From contig JAPTOF010000005.1 in assembly GCA_028554755.1 (NCBI GenBank), forward strand, positions 6,333,501 through 6,397,500: DNA of 64,000 bases, given 5' to 3'. A model generated the notes under the pieces. The model did no database searches and was not told where the DNA came from. It was given only the letters and a program-made list of their open reading frames with translations. Numbering within the stretch: the first letter of the stretch is position 1; each line of letters opens with the position of its first letter. Source of the DNA: Cordia subcordata. Taxonomy: Eukaryota > Streptophyta > Magnoliopsida > Boraginales > Cordiaceae. Below are positions 35,790 to 45,718 of this stretch, piece after piece. The position numbers and the translations under genes are program-made.

Positions 35790-36290
35790 AATTCAAATGG
35801 CAGATTTGTCAAGGAGAGATCTCATTCTAGTTTGATACTTGGATGCAGGAAGGTCCTCTGGCTAATCTTGGACCTCAAGTCTCTTAACAACATTTTCAAG
35901 TCAAAGAGGTTTGGGAAAATGGTAAATGGGATCTTTCTAAGTTGCTTGAACTTGTTCTCGCCTCTTTTGGTCCTTAAAGTTCAACAAACTCCCATTCAAG
36001 CTGGTCCTCATATTCCCTGGTGGCTTTAATCTCATCATGCTAATTGCAAATTGAAACAAGCATGGAATACTATAGAAGCTAGCATTCCAACATCCCGTTG
36101 AAAATCTCTCTTTGTTCTGATTCTAATGCCACCATATAGGCCATTTAGGCAATGCTTTATAATGATATCATGTGAACAACATGGACTTTTTGGAAATTGA
36201 GTCATTAAATAAAGATTTTGTTTGAGTTAGACTATAGTGTTAACTTACCTAGATTTACTGATCAAGGTGCTACATGGGTGGTAAGATTTC
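35790..36290 (+). pseudogene. Possible LINE-type fragment
   Basis: One frame reads EVWENGKWDLSKLLELV (about 35905-35955), similar to the segment before the zinc-binding RT C-terminal region of plant LINEs. A later AWNTIEAS resembles its KSAW block. The rest is decayed. The call is weak because only short phrases match. Confidence 0.3.
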
Positions 36291-37317
36291 ATAACCAAAC
36301 ATCAAACTGAATGACTAGAGCACAATAATTTTGATGTATAAATGTATGGATTATAGTATTTATATGACTAAATTTTTTAATTTTTGAATAAATTTTTAAT
36401 TATTAGGGGTTATATTTTAAAAATTGAGGTTTGATCTTTTGGTCTTGTCTAAATTTAGTAAAATTAGTTTTAAAATTTAGCATAAAAAATTTTATTACAA
36501 CGGCAAAATTTTCAATTATTATTCAACATCTCAAATTTGTGCCCATCACTCCATTTAACTAAAATTACGATGACCTTTAATTACTCTTTTATTTCTCATA
36601 TATTATTATTACAATATATTGTTTTAAAAATGATCTTAGCTAAAACTCTTGTACCAAACAAGTTCTTTTATTTCGTGTTTTTAAGACTTGTTCTTAGAAC
36701 AAATCATCCAGACAAATTTTTAGTTCTTTAAAGTGTTAAAACTAGCAAAGTTCCCAAACAGATTTTTTTAATTATTTTGTTCTCAAAAACTATTTTTGAC
36801 TGGCGTTTAAAAACTAATTTCAGATTAAAACAAAAACAAACAGGCCTTATCTTTTGCCTCTAGCCAACCATCATCGAATATGTGCTTCGTTGCCGATGAT
36901 TAATATGTTTGCAACGGTGTACAAGTCTGTATCATTTCTTCCCTTTAAGCTGAACTGCAAAGTCATAAGACTTACGAGGAGAAAGTTTCTTAATATTAAT
37001 AAGATCACCCTTATCAAAACAAACATTTTATCAAGATTTCTTTTACATGTTTCTTGAAGGATGTATGCAGGATCACACTCATCAAACCAGTCAGAATTTC
37101 AAATTTTCTTTATTCCATCATGCAACTCAACAATGGCCAAAATGTGCCAGGAGATACTAGCTGGATCTTAAGTTTAAGTTAATCTAGGCACAATGAGATC
37201 ACATTCACAAGAGAGAATTCAGTCTAAGAAAAGGCGAGGCCATGTCTAATATGTCTTAATACAATATCTGAAGGTACTAAGCCACAATATAAAGAGTGGT
37301 TAATGTATTTGAAGCAA
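36291..37317. other. AT-rich flank and kinase-gene downstream region
   Basis: No separate gene was found. The part from about 36990 is the 3' flank/UTR of the minus-strand kinase gene, recognisable because it is duplicated with the last exon at 26.6-26.9 kb. Confidence 0.5.
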
Positions 37318-40300
37318 CTATATACCCACAATATTGTCAGTTCTCAGCCTCTTTTCTTTGTTCCCGATGCTATCTTCCTCCAAATCCCTCGGTGTCTTGG
37401 CAGCAACTTTTTCTTCTTTCCTGATGCCATCGTGCTTCAAATCCTTCAGTGTCTTAGCAACAATTTTTGCCTCCGCGCGTTGGTCTGGACATTCCCTCAT
37501 ACAATTCATCACTAGTCTAGTAATTTTAGATCGAATATAATCATCATCTACAAAGCACTTGTCCACAAGAAACTCCTTTCCGATAGCAAATTGTTGTTGG
37601 GCCCAAGACTTGAAATCTAGTGCCTTACGGCTAAGAGCTCTCTGATCAAGTGGCTCTTTAGTTATCAACTCCAGAAGTAAACAACCAAATGCATAAATAT
37701 CGCATTTCGTCGTCCATTCCACTGCAAGATTATGTAATATGTCAAAATCATCCACAAACATTAAAAGCGACTAAAGACACCCATAGCCTTACGACTAAAG
37801 ATAAAAAATTCATTTTCAACATGACACATGGATACATGAGATCAATAATTAACAACTTATCCATGTACACATGAAGATAAACCAACAAAAGTTTGCACAC
37901 ATATGGAGCAAATATGAGCATTCCACTCCCTTAACCCGAGCTCCATCGCAATCTAGCCCAAAGATGTTTAACAAGCTATCCAAATCAAGCTTTCCTTAGG
38001 ATTGGCCAAATGGGTCAAACAATGCCTATTTATTTCTGTTGAATACTAGCGCTCCGTGCACCCTAAGATGTTTAATCAATTTAAATTATCAAAAAGTCTT
38101 AAATGTTATTGACTTATGTAAGGTATTATGCATTTTTTATCAGGTGAAGTGGTGAAGAAGAGCATAAGAATTAATCTCTTGAACAAGCTAACAATTGGTA
38201 CGTGCTTCTTCATGCCAATAGAATTCTCAAAAACATTAAACACGCCCGCGGGGGGTTGGGGGGAAAATGGTGTCCTTCACGCCAATATAATCCTCAAAAA
38301 CATCAAAAACAAACAAAAAAGAGAAAATATATATATAGAAATAAAGACTAAACATGGTACACTTCACCTCATTCAGTTATTTAATCTGTCATTGCATTTT
38401 ATTGGAGATCAGAAAAAGCATAATAGGAAGACAAGATGGACATTTATCCAATCTAGGACCATAGCCTTATATATGAGCAAAAAGGGCATAAGTGCAACAT
38501 CACTTTTTTTGACACTATTGTACAATTGCTAAAGAATGACGAGGATTAACTCCCACCAGAGCACCCGTTTTTTCCAAAATTACAAATTATCTTCATTTCT
38601 TTATTTCTCCCTTCTTGTTCCCACTTCCCTACTCCAGAAGCAATTAAGTTAGTGAATAGTGATCATGCAATTTCAACTAAACCATTTTTGCAATATCCAA
38701 AAATTCATTCACCAAATCCAAATAGTAGTGAAAGACCTTACAATAATAACAATAGTCAGCAGCAAACTCATATAATCTTCATAGGGGCCCAAATACTGTT
38801 TGTTCAATCTTTTACTTCACCCTAATCACTTGACTCAAACTGCAGTCTTTTAGAAAGTATTCTCTCCAAGTCATCTAGAGTGGCTACTTTCAAAAGGAAA
38901 AAAAGGGTAGGATTATCTTAACAGATTCCAAAAGTGGCAACAAGAACCAAATTGTGATAATGTTTGTGGCAGCTAATCATTTGTTCCAAGTGCCTCCAAT
39001 CTTGCTCTACACAGAGAGAGGGAGAGAGCCCGAGAGAAGTAAAAAGAGAAAGGGGGAGAGGGAGAGAGAAAAAGGGGGAGAGGGGGAGAGCGAGAGTTTG
39101 TTGGGGGGGGGAGGGCAAGAGAGGAAAAACATTAGCACTAGGATGATACTACGTTTCAAATAAAAAAAGGGTATGCCGGAAAGGAAAACGAAAAATGAAA
39201 TCCAAAAGAACTCCTAACTATGCACCAATGGTATAAAAATCAAAACAATTAAGATCCATATTTTGAAATCTAAATGTCTAAAACTGCCAAGATCTCAATT
39301 GATAGCCACATCTTCACTGGCGCGAAAATAGTATCTGGTCAATCTTTTACTTCATCCCAATCATTTGACTGAAAATGCAATTTTTACAAATATTGTCATC
39401 AATTCATCTAGATAGGGTCATCTTAACAGATTCCAATTGCCGGAACACGCACCTCATCAAATAATGTTTGTGCAGCTAAGCATTTGCTCCAAGTACCTCA
39501 ACTTGTTCTACAGAACCATGTTAGCATTACATCGATCCTACCTCTCAAATGAAGGAAAAAAGGGGTATGCAGGAGAGGAAAGCAAAAAATCAGATCAAAT
39601 AAAGCTCCTAAATTATGCACCTATGGTGGAAACATAAATACAATTAAGATCTATAAACAAAACTGGATACCTCCTCGGGCAAGCTCAGGAACTTCGCAGC
39701 TATATATCCCACCAGTACGCCACCAAGTATCAACAGGCCCTAACATTGGATTTTTGGACTCAGGTCTTATCTTATCCATAATGCCACAGAGACCAAACTC
39801 ACACAATTTGATATTGTTGTCCTGCACACCACCGTGATAATATAATTAAAGAACATTAAATTTGATTTTCGGAAAAAATTCTATCACCTAAATGCCAATT
39901 TAGGAATGCATATTTTACCTCATCGATTATTATATTTTGAGGATCAATACTCCCAATTGTCTTGCCCTTATTATGAAAATACTCCATCAAGGAAGCAAAC
40001 TGGACTGCAGCCTCCATTCTCTCATCCCAACCAAAACCTATTATAAAAAGGGCAAATAGAAAGAGTCAGCAGGCAGAAAATATACTTTGAATATAATGAA
40101 TTTGCTAACCCCATTAAAGGTGCAACTACATTACCAGGTCGAGTAAGAAGATTACGCAGAGTTTCATTTGCATTTAGATGATAGACAACCGCAAGCTGTT
40201 TGTCAATGGAGTATGCAATTAACCTTGGCAGGTTTGGATGAGACATACTGGTCAAAAGCATAAGTTCGTTCTGAAAGAAATACAATTTTCCATCAACTGA

Positions 40301-41113
40301 GATAAAAATAATAGATACGAAATAACAGAGTGGTGAAGAAGATGCTTCAATTACCCGAAGTCTTTCCGGATGCAATTCAATGATTCGAGTGGCAGGGTCA
40401 GGAAGGTCCCACGTTTTGACGGTGACGTCTTTGCCACTAAGAAATCTGCCAAACATAGTCTTGCCGATAAGATAATCTTCTCCAATATGATGAGTAATTG
40501 CTCTCAAATCGGAATGGTTAACGTGTTTCACGCCATCCGGATCCAGATCTATTCCTTGAAGAGGTGCAATCCCACTGGGAGCAAAAGAGCAAAAGAAATA
40601 TTTGATATCATAATCACATTTATATGTATATGCACACATATAGTGATAGTCTAGGAATTTCTTTCTTATAACAGAGACCAATTGAATGATATTTGATTAT
40701 ATATTCGTGAATAAAAACATACAAGTAAAACATTGAAGGAATCTATACCTCTTTGCTAGACTCTCCACCACCATGCCGAAACGTCCGGACAACCACTCCA
40801 TCTCATGAATTTCGAAAGAATCAGCAAGCACGGCCGACAGCGGAAAGTTCTCCCAGTAAAAGATTAGATGAAGAGGATTAAGATTCTTTAACTGCTCCAG
40901 AAATTCTTCTTTCCTTTTAACATATTCATCGGAAAACTGACTTGTGAGGTCGTCTTCCATGGAGATTGGCTTGACGAGAACGAAGGATAGGGTTTTCTGT
41001 TTGTGACCCAAAAGAAAAGTTTCTTTCTGTATGGTAATTTCTGTTTGTTTATATCCAAACGGTCCGTTTGGATATATGTACACGGCTAATTCTTGTTTAA
41101 ATTCTCTTTCCAT
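37318..41113 (-). CDS. Six-exon receptor-like-kinase-type pseudokinase (464 aa)
   Basis: Exons 41113-40749, 40574-40355, 40270-40135, 40037-39919, 39821-39671 and 37721-37318 join in phase with GT-AG introns throughout, giving 1395 bases with no stop. About 120 N-terminal residues of unknown type precede a kinase-like fold. The glycine loop is weak (GKTMFGRFLSGKD) and the VAIK lysine is kept (VTVK). HRD is replaced (TIGSIDPQNIII) and DFG is EFG (CEFGL). APE reads CEVPE, then DIYAFGCLLLELIT and CMRECPDQRAE follow RLK/Pelle subdomains IX-XI. Loss of the catalytic Asp predicts a pseudokinase, perhaps a scaffold. There is no signal peptide or membrane segment, so it is probably cytoplasmic. An alternative start is Met 52 at 40960, preferred if the MITE 20 bases upstream lies in the promoter. 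Intron 5 is 1.95 kb. Confidence 0.85.
38782..39657. repeat. Diverged direct duplication inside kinase intron 5
   Basis: Segments 38782-39260 and 39319-39657 share CAATCTTTTACTTCA, ATCTTAACAGATTCCAA and the ending with TATGCACC(A/T)ATGG and CAATTAAGATC. The first copy is longer because it contains the purine tract. Confidence 0.75.
39012..39130. repeat. GA/G-rich purine tract
   Basis: About 120 bases of nearly pure purine with GAGAGG-type repeats and a G9 run. It is present in only one copy of the intron duplication. Read along the minus-strand gene it is a CT-rich tract. Confidence 0.9.
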
Positions 41114-41133
41114 TAAGGTAGTTATTCTATTAA

Positions 41134-41342
41134 GAGCTTGTTTGGATTATTTTTTTTTGGGAAAAAATATTTTTTTTCTTAAAAAAGTTACATTAAATTT
41201 ACAATAATTATTTAATTTAATTTCTAAAAAAGTTCAAATATAACTTTTTTTAAAAGCCAAAATTCTCAACTTCTGAAAAAAAACTGTTTTTCGAAAACTA
41301 TTAAAAAAACGCTTTTTGAAAAAAGTCAATCCAAGCGAGCCC
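41134..41342. mobile_element. Tourist-like MITE (209 bp)
   Basis: Terminal inverted repeats GAGCTTGTTTGGATT and AATCCAAGCGAGCCC (12 of 15 complementary pairs match) are flanked by TAA on both sides (41131-41133, 41343-41345). The size, TAA duplication and GGGCTTGTTTGG-type ends fit PIF/Harbinger-derived Tourist MITEs. It lies about 20 bases upstream of the first ATG of the kinase gene. Confidence 0.72.
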
Positions 41343-41345
41343 TAA

Positions 41346-42175
41346 GTCATTTTTGGGATGTCCACTTCAAATTTTCCTAAAAATGGTCCTGAATTTGATT
41401 ATTTTTTTTCCATTTCAAGAGTTTCAGTTAAATGTTTTGACAAATGATAATATCATTGAATTATTAGAAATTGTTAAAGATATGAGAAATAAGATATTAA
41501 ACTTAGTCCATGAATAAGAAGACACTAGTAATAAAGAAGAAAAAATAATAATTCAAAATAAGAATTATATGCCTTATAGTTTAGCAGAAACATGAAACAT
41601 AATACTAAGTAAAACAAAATAAAGCTTCTAGTGATACAATTCACGATTTACAAGAAGAAATAAAAATCCTTAAACAAGAAATAAAAATTTTGTCCCAAGA
41701 AAACATTATTATACAAGACCAAATGGGAATCCTTGCCCAAAGAATTTCAAATATTGAAATTTTAAATAAAGGGAAAGAAATAAACGGAACAAAATCAAAT
41801 TTAGAACCATTTTTAGGAAAACTTGAAATGGTAACATCCCAAAAATGACTTATTCGAATAACTCTCTTAATAGAAATAGAATTTAAACAAGAATTAGTTG
41901 CATTAGTAGATAGTGGTGCAGATCTGACTTGCATCCAGGAAGGGTTAATTCTTACAAAATATTTTGAAAAAACTACCTATTTACTTAGCTCAGCAAGTGG
42001 TGATAGAATGAAAATATTATATAAATTATCAAAAACTTATATATGTAAAGATAAGGTTTGCATACCAACTATTTTTGTGTTGGTCAGAAATATAACTAAC
42101 CAAATCATACTTGAAACCCCTTTTCTTTAAAAATTATTTCCAATACAGGAAATAACTAATGATGGAATAATTGGA
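41346..42175 (+). pseudogene. Endogenous caulimovirid polyprotein fragment (protease region)
   Basis: A decayed plus-strand fragment of an integrated plant pararetrovirus. It encodes a coiled-coil-like stretch and then an aspartic protease region around 41900-42130. The active-site motif DSGAD is followed closely by CIQEG and further on by a conserved LVRNIT phrase, the arrangement of caulimovirid (petuvirus/florendovirus-like) polyproteins. It is interrupted by several stops (for example near 41847 and 42127). RT, RNase H, movement protein and coat protein are absent, so it is inert. Its first 60 bases are an inverted repeat of 41791-41849. Genus assignment is from memory. Confidence 0.65.
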
Positions 42176-42184
42176 ACATTAAAG

Positions 42185-42433
42185 GAATCTATACCACTTT
42201 GCTCGACTGTCCACCAGCATGCCAAAATCTCTGTACAAACTCTCCATCTCATGAATATTGAAAGCACCAGCAAGCACGATCAACAACGGAAAGTTCTCCC
42301 GATAAAAGATTAGACGAAGAGGATTAAGATTATTTAACTGCTCCAGAAATTCTTCTTTCTTTTTAACATATTCATCGAGAACTGATTTGCAAGGTCGTCT
42401 TCCATGGAGATTGGCTTAGCGAGAACGAAAGAT
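42185..42433 (-). pseudogene. Duplicated fragment of pseudokinase exon 1
   Basis: Sequence matches 40739-40991, from the end of exon 1 with its donor region through the EFLEQL and MEDDL codons, in the same orientation as the gene. It has several substitutions and small indels that break the frame. A 24-base piece at 42770-42793 (GAAGATGCTTCAATTACCCGAAG) matches the exon 2 donor region (40339-40361), suggesting a larger duplicate lost its middle. Confidence 0.85.
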
Positions 42434-42793
42434 AGGAGACAATCTTATGGCATGCACATAATCTTAATTGGAGACAATCTCATGGAGTCTAGTCTTGCAC
42501 ATTGCACATGGTCCTATTTATTTTAATGCAAATCCAATCTCCAATTATTTTTATCTAATGTTAATATGCTTAATGCATTGACATTATATGTTAAAACGCA
42601 TAGTTATAATTATGCTGCAGGTACAAAAGTTATATGTATCTGTTATAGAGTTTATTGTAAACCGTTATATACTTTGAATCCTACATATAGGATAACAAAT
42701 ACAAATCAAAGTGAAACAACAATTTTCAAACCATAGATAGATTTGTGCCAAAGTCAACTTTTTCTGGGAAGATGCTTCAATTACCCGAAGTCA

Positions 42794-43280
42794 TTATAAT
42801 TTGTACCGATGTGTGAAATTATGGCTCAAAATTTGTAGTCAACATAATCTTACGTAGAAATGACTTGAAAATTTGTAGTAAACACATTATTATTTGTAGA
42901 AATTCATTATTCCTGCTAAAATATTCGTTCAAGTTAATAGCATTCTTTTGCATTACTCACACTAAAAATTTTGGTTTCCAATATTCCAGCCAAAATTTTC
43001 GTTTCAAAGAATTTTGTTGTGAAATATTAGTTTGAATTAATTCCCACCAAAATTTTCATTCAAAAGAATTTTAGTTGTGAACATTTATTAGTTTGAATTT
43101 ATCTCCACCAAAATTTTCATTCAAATTTTTCATATAGAGAGTCCATAGAGAACTACGAAGAAAAATAATATAATTCGTATTTATAATATAATATCATATA
43201 AGAATTAATATTTTAATTATTTATATATTTATTTTTTCAGCCAAGGCAGATGTAATGCGATGGTGCCCAAGTAGGCTTTA
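42794..43280. repeat. Degenerate short repeats before the 463-bp array
   Basis: Phrases like TTATTCC(C/T)GCCAAAATTTTCGTT recur irregularly, related to part of the following tandem unit. No coding sequence. Confidence 0.6.
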
Positions 43281-45133
43281 ACCAGTCTAGTTAATCACTC
43301 CCTAGGCGTTATAAGAGTTCCACCCAATTAAATATCATAAAAAACTTCAAAATAATTTAATAAAATAATTATTCTTTAGATATTTTCTCACTTTGAAACT
43401 GATGCAAGGAAATAATATGAAAAAAAAAAAATTTAACTCAATTTTCCTACAACATAAACTCATTATTCCTATTGAAATTTTTGTAAAGAAATAATATGAA
43501 AAAGAATTTGTAAAGAAATAATTTGTTCCCACCCAAATTTTTGTAGAGAATCAATTTGAATGTTTTATTTCCATGTGAACACATATGAAGAATATGTAGT
43601 GATGCAATGAAAATTTCTACTATGGACATTATTATGTACAAATGGCGTCAAATTTTGTAGTTTACGCATTATATTTTGTACAAATTCATTTTTCCCGCCA
43701 AAATATTCATAGATAGTTTAAAATTTTGGAGTATACACACATTACCAGTCTAGTTAATCACTGCCTAGGCGTTATAAGAGTTCCACCCAATTAAATATCA
43801 TAAAAAACTTCAAATAATTTAATAAAATAATTATTCTTTAGATATTTTCTCACTTTGAAACTGTTGCAAGGAAATAATATGAAAAAAAAAAATTTTAACT
43901 CAAAATTTTCCTACAACATAAACTCATTATTCCTATTGAAATTTTTGTAAAGAAATAATATGAAAAAGAATTTGTAAAGAAATAATTTGTTCCCACCCAA
44001 ATTTTTGTAGAGAATCAATTTGAATGTTTTATTTCCATGTGAACACATATGAAGAATATGTTGTGATGCAATGAAAATTTCTACTATGGACATTATTATG
44101 TGCAAATGGCGTCAAATTTTGTAGTTTACGCATTATATTTTGTACAAATTCATTTTTCCTGCCAAAATATTCATAGATAGTTTAAAATTTTGGAGTATAC
44201 ACACATTACCAGTCTAGTTAATCACTGCCTAGGCGTTATAAGAGTTCCACCCAATTAAATATCATAAAAAACTTCAAAATAATTTAATAAAATAATTATT
44301 CTTTAGATATTTTCTCACTTTGAAACTGTTGCAAGGAAATAATATGGAAAAAAAAAATTTAACTCAAAATTTTCCTACAACATAAACTCATTATTCCTAT
44401 TGAAATTTTTGTAAAGAAATAATATGAAAAAGAATTTGTAAAGATATAATTTGTTCCCACCCAAATTTTTGTAGAGAATCAATTTGAATGTTTTATTTCC
44501 ATGTGAACACATATGAAGAATATGTAGTGATGCAATGAAATTTCTACTATGGACATTATTATGTACAAATGGCGTCAAATTTTGTAGTTTACGCATTATA
44601 TTTTGTACAAATTCATTTTTCCCGCCAAAATATTCATAGATAGTTTAAAATTTTGAAGTATACACACATTACCAGTCTAGTTAATCACTGCCTAGGCGTT
44701 ATAAGAGTTCCACCCAATTAAATATCATAAAAAACTTCAAAATAATTTAATAAAATAATTATTCTGTAGATATTTTCTCACTTTGAAACTGTTGCAAGGA
44801 AATAATATGAAAAAAAAAAAATTTTAACTCAAAATTTTCCTACAACATAAACTCATTATTCCTATTGAAATTTTTGTAAAGAAATAATATGAAAAAGAAT
44901 TTGTAAAGAAATAATTTGTTCCCACCCAAATTTTTGTAGAGAATCAATTTGAATGTTTTATTTCCATGTGAACACATATGAAGAATATGTAGAGATACAA
45001 TGAAAATTTCTACTATGGACATTATTATGTACAAATGGCGTCAAATTTTGTAGTTTACGCATTATATTTTGTACAAATTCATTTTTCCCGCCAAAATATT
45101 CATAGATAGTTTAAAATTTTGGAGTATACACAC
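43281..45133. repeat. Four tandem copies of a 463-464 bp unit
   Basis: ACCAGTCTAGTTAATCACT recurs at 43281, 43744, 44208 and 44671. The copies are highly similar, differing by few substitutions and poly-A lengths. Each includes a GGCGTTATAAGAGTTCCACC block and a CCCGCCAAAATATTCATAG block. The same minus-strand frame of about 64 codons is open in each copy only because the copies are nearly identical. It looks like a young satellite-style amplification of a piece of the surrounding degenerate repeat. Confidence 0.95.
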
Positions 45134-45718
45134 ATTATTTTCTGTATCAATGGCTCAAAATTAGTAGTTAACCACCAATGAAGAATATGCAGTGATGGAT
45201 TGAAAATTTGTACTATAGACATTATTAAGTAAAAATGGTGTCAAATTTTGTAGTAAAAATATTATGTTTTGCACAAATTCACTTTTCCTACTAAAATATT
45301 CATTCAAGATAATTTAGTTGCTAAAAAAATTTTCGTTTGCATTATTCCTACCCAGATATTCAATTAAGAGAATTTTGAATTAAAAATTTTCAATTTGCAT
45401 TATTCCGCCAAAATTTTATGTTTAAATGGCTTCAACATTTGCAATAAACACATTATTATTTGTAGTGATTCATTATTCCCACCAAAAAATTCATTCAAAA
45501 TAATTTTAATTTCATTTAGCAATTTTTAGCAATGGCTTAAAATTAGAAGTGTGCATGTTATCATTTATAGAAATTTATTATTCTGGCCAAAACTTTCGTT
45601 CGAGAGTGTTGTTAAAAGCTTTTGTTTGCATTATTTTGGCCAAATTTTTCATTTAAGAGAAATCCATTATTCTCGCCAAAATTTTCGTTCAAGAATCTGT
45701 AGCAATATCTTCAATATT
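45134..45718. repeat. Diverged partial repeat copies after the array
   Basis: 45165-45310 is a diverged partial unit (GAAGAATATGCAGTGATG, CAAATTCACTTTTCC). The remainder repeats the CCGCCAAAATTTTCG motif irregularly up to the LTR at 45719. Confidence 0.6.

Noticed and set aside
38128..38532. 134-codon plus-strand frame
   Set aside because: It lies in intron 5 of the minus-strand kinase gene, has no domain and contains simple-repeat stretches.
43447..45034. Repeated 64-codon minus-strand frames at 464-base spacing
   Set aside because: They recur only because the DNA unit is tandemly repeated. The translation is AT-driven with no domain.
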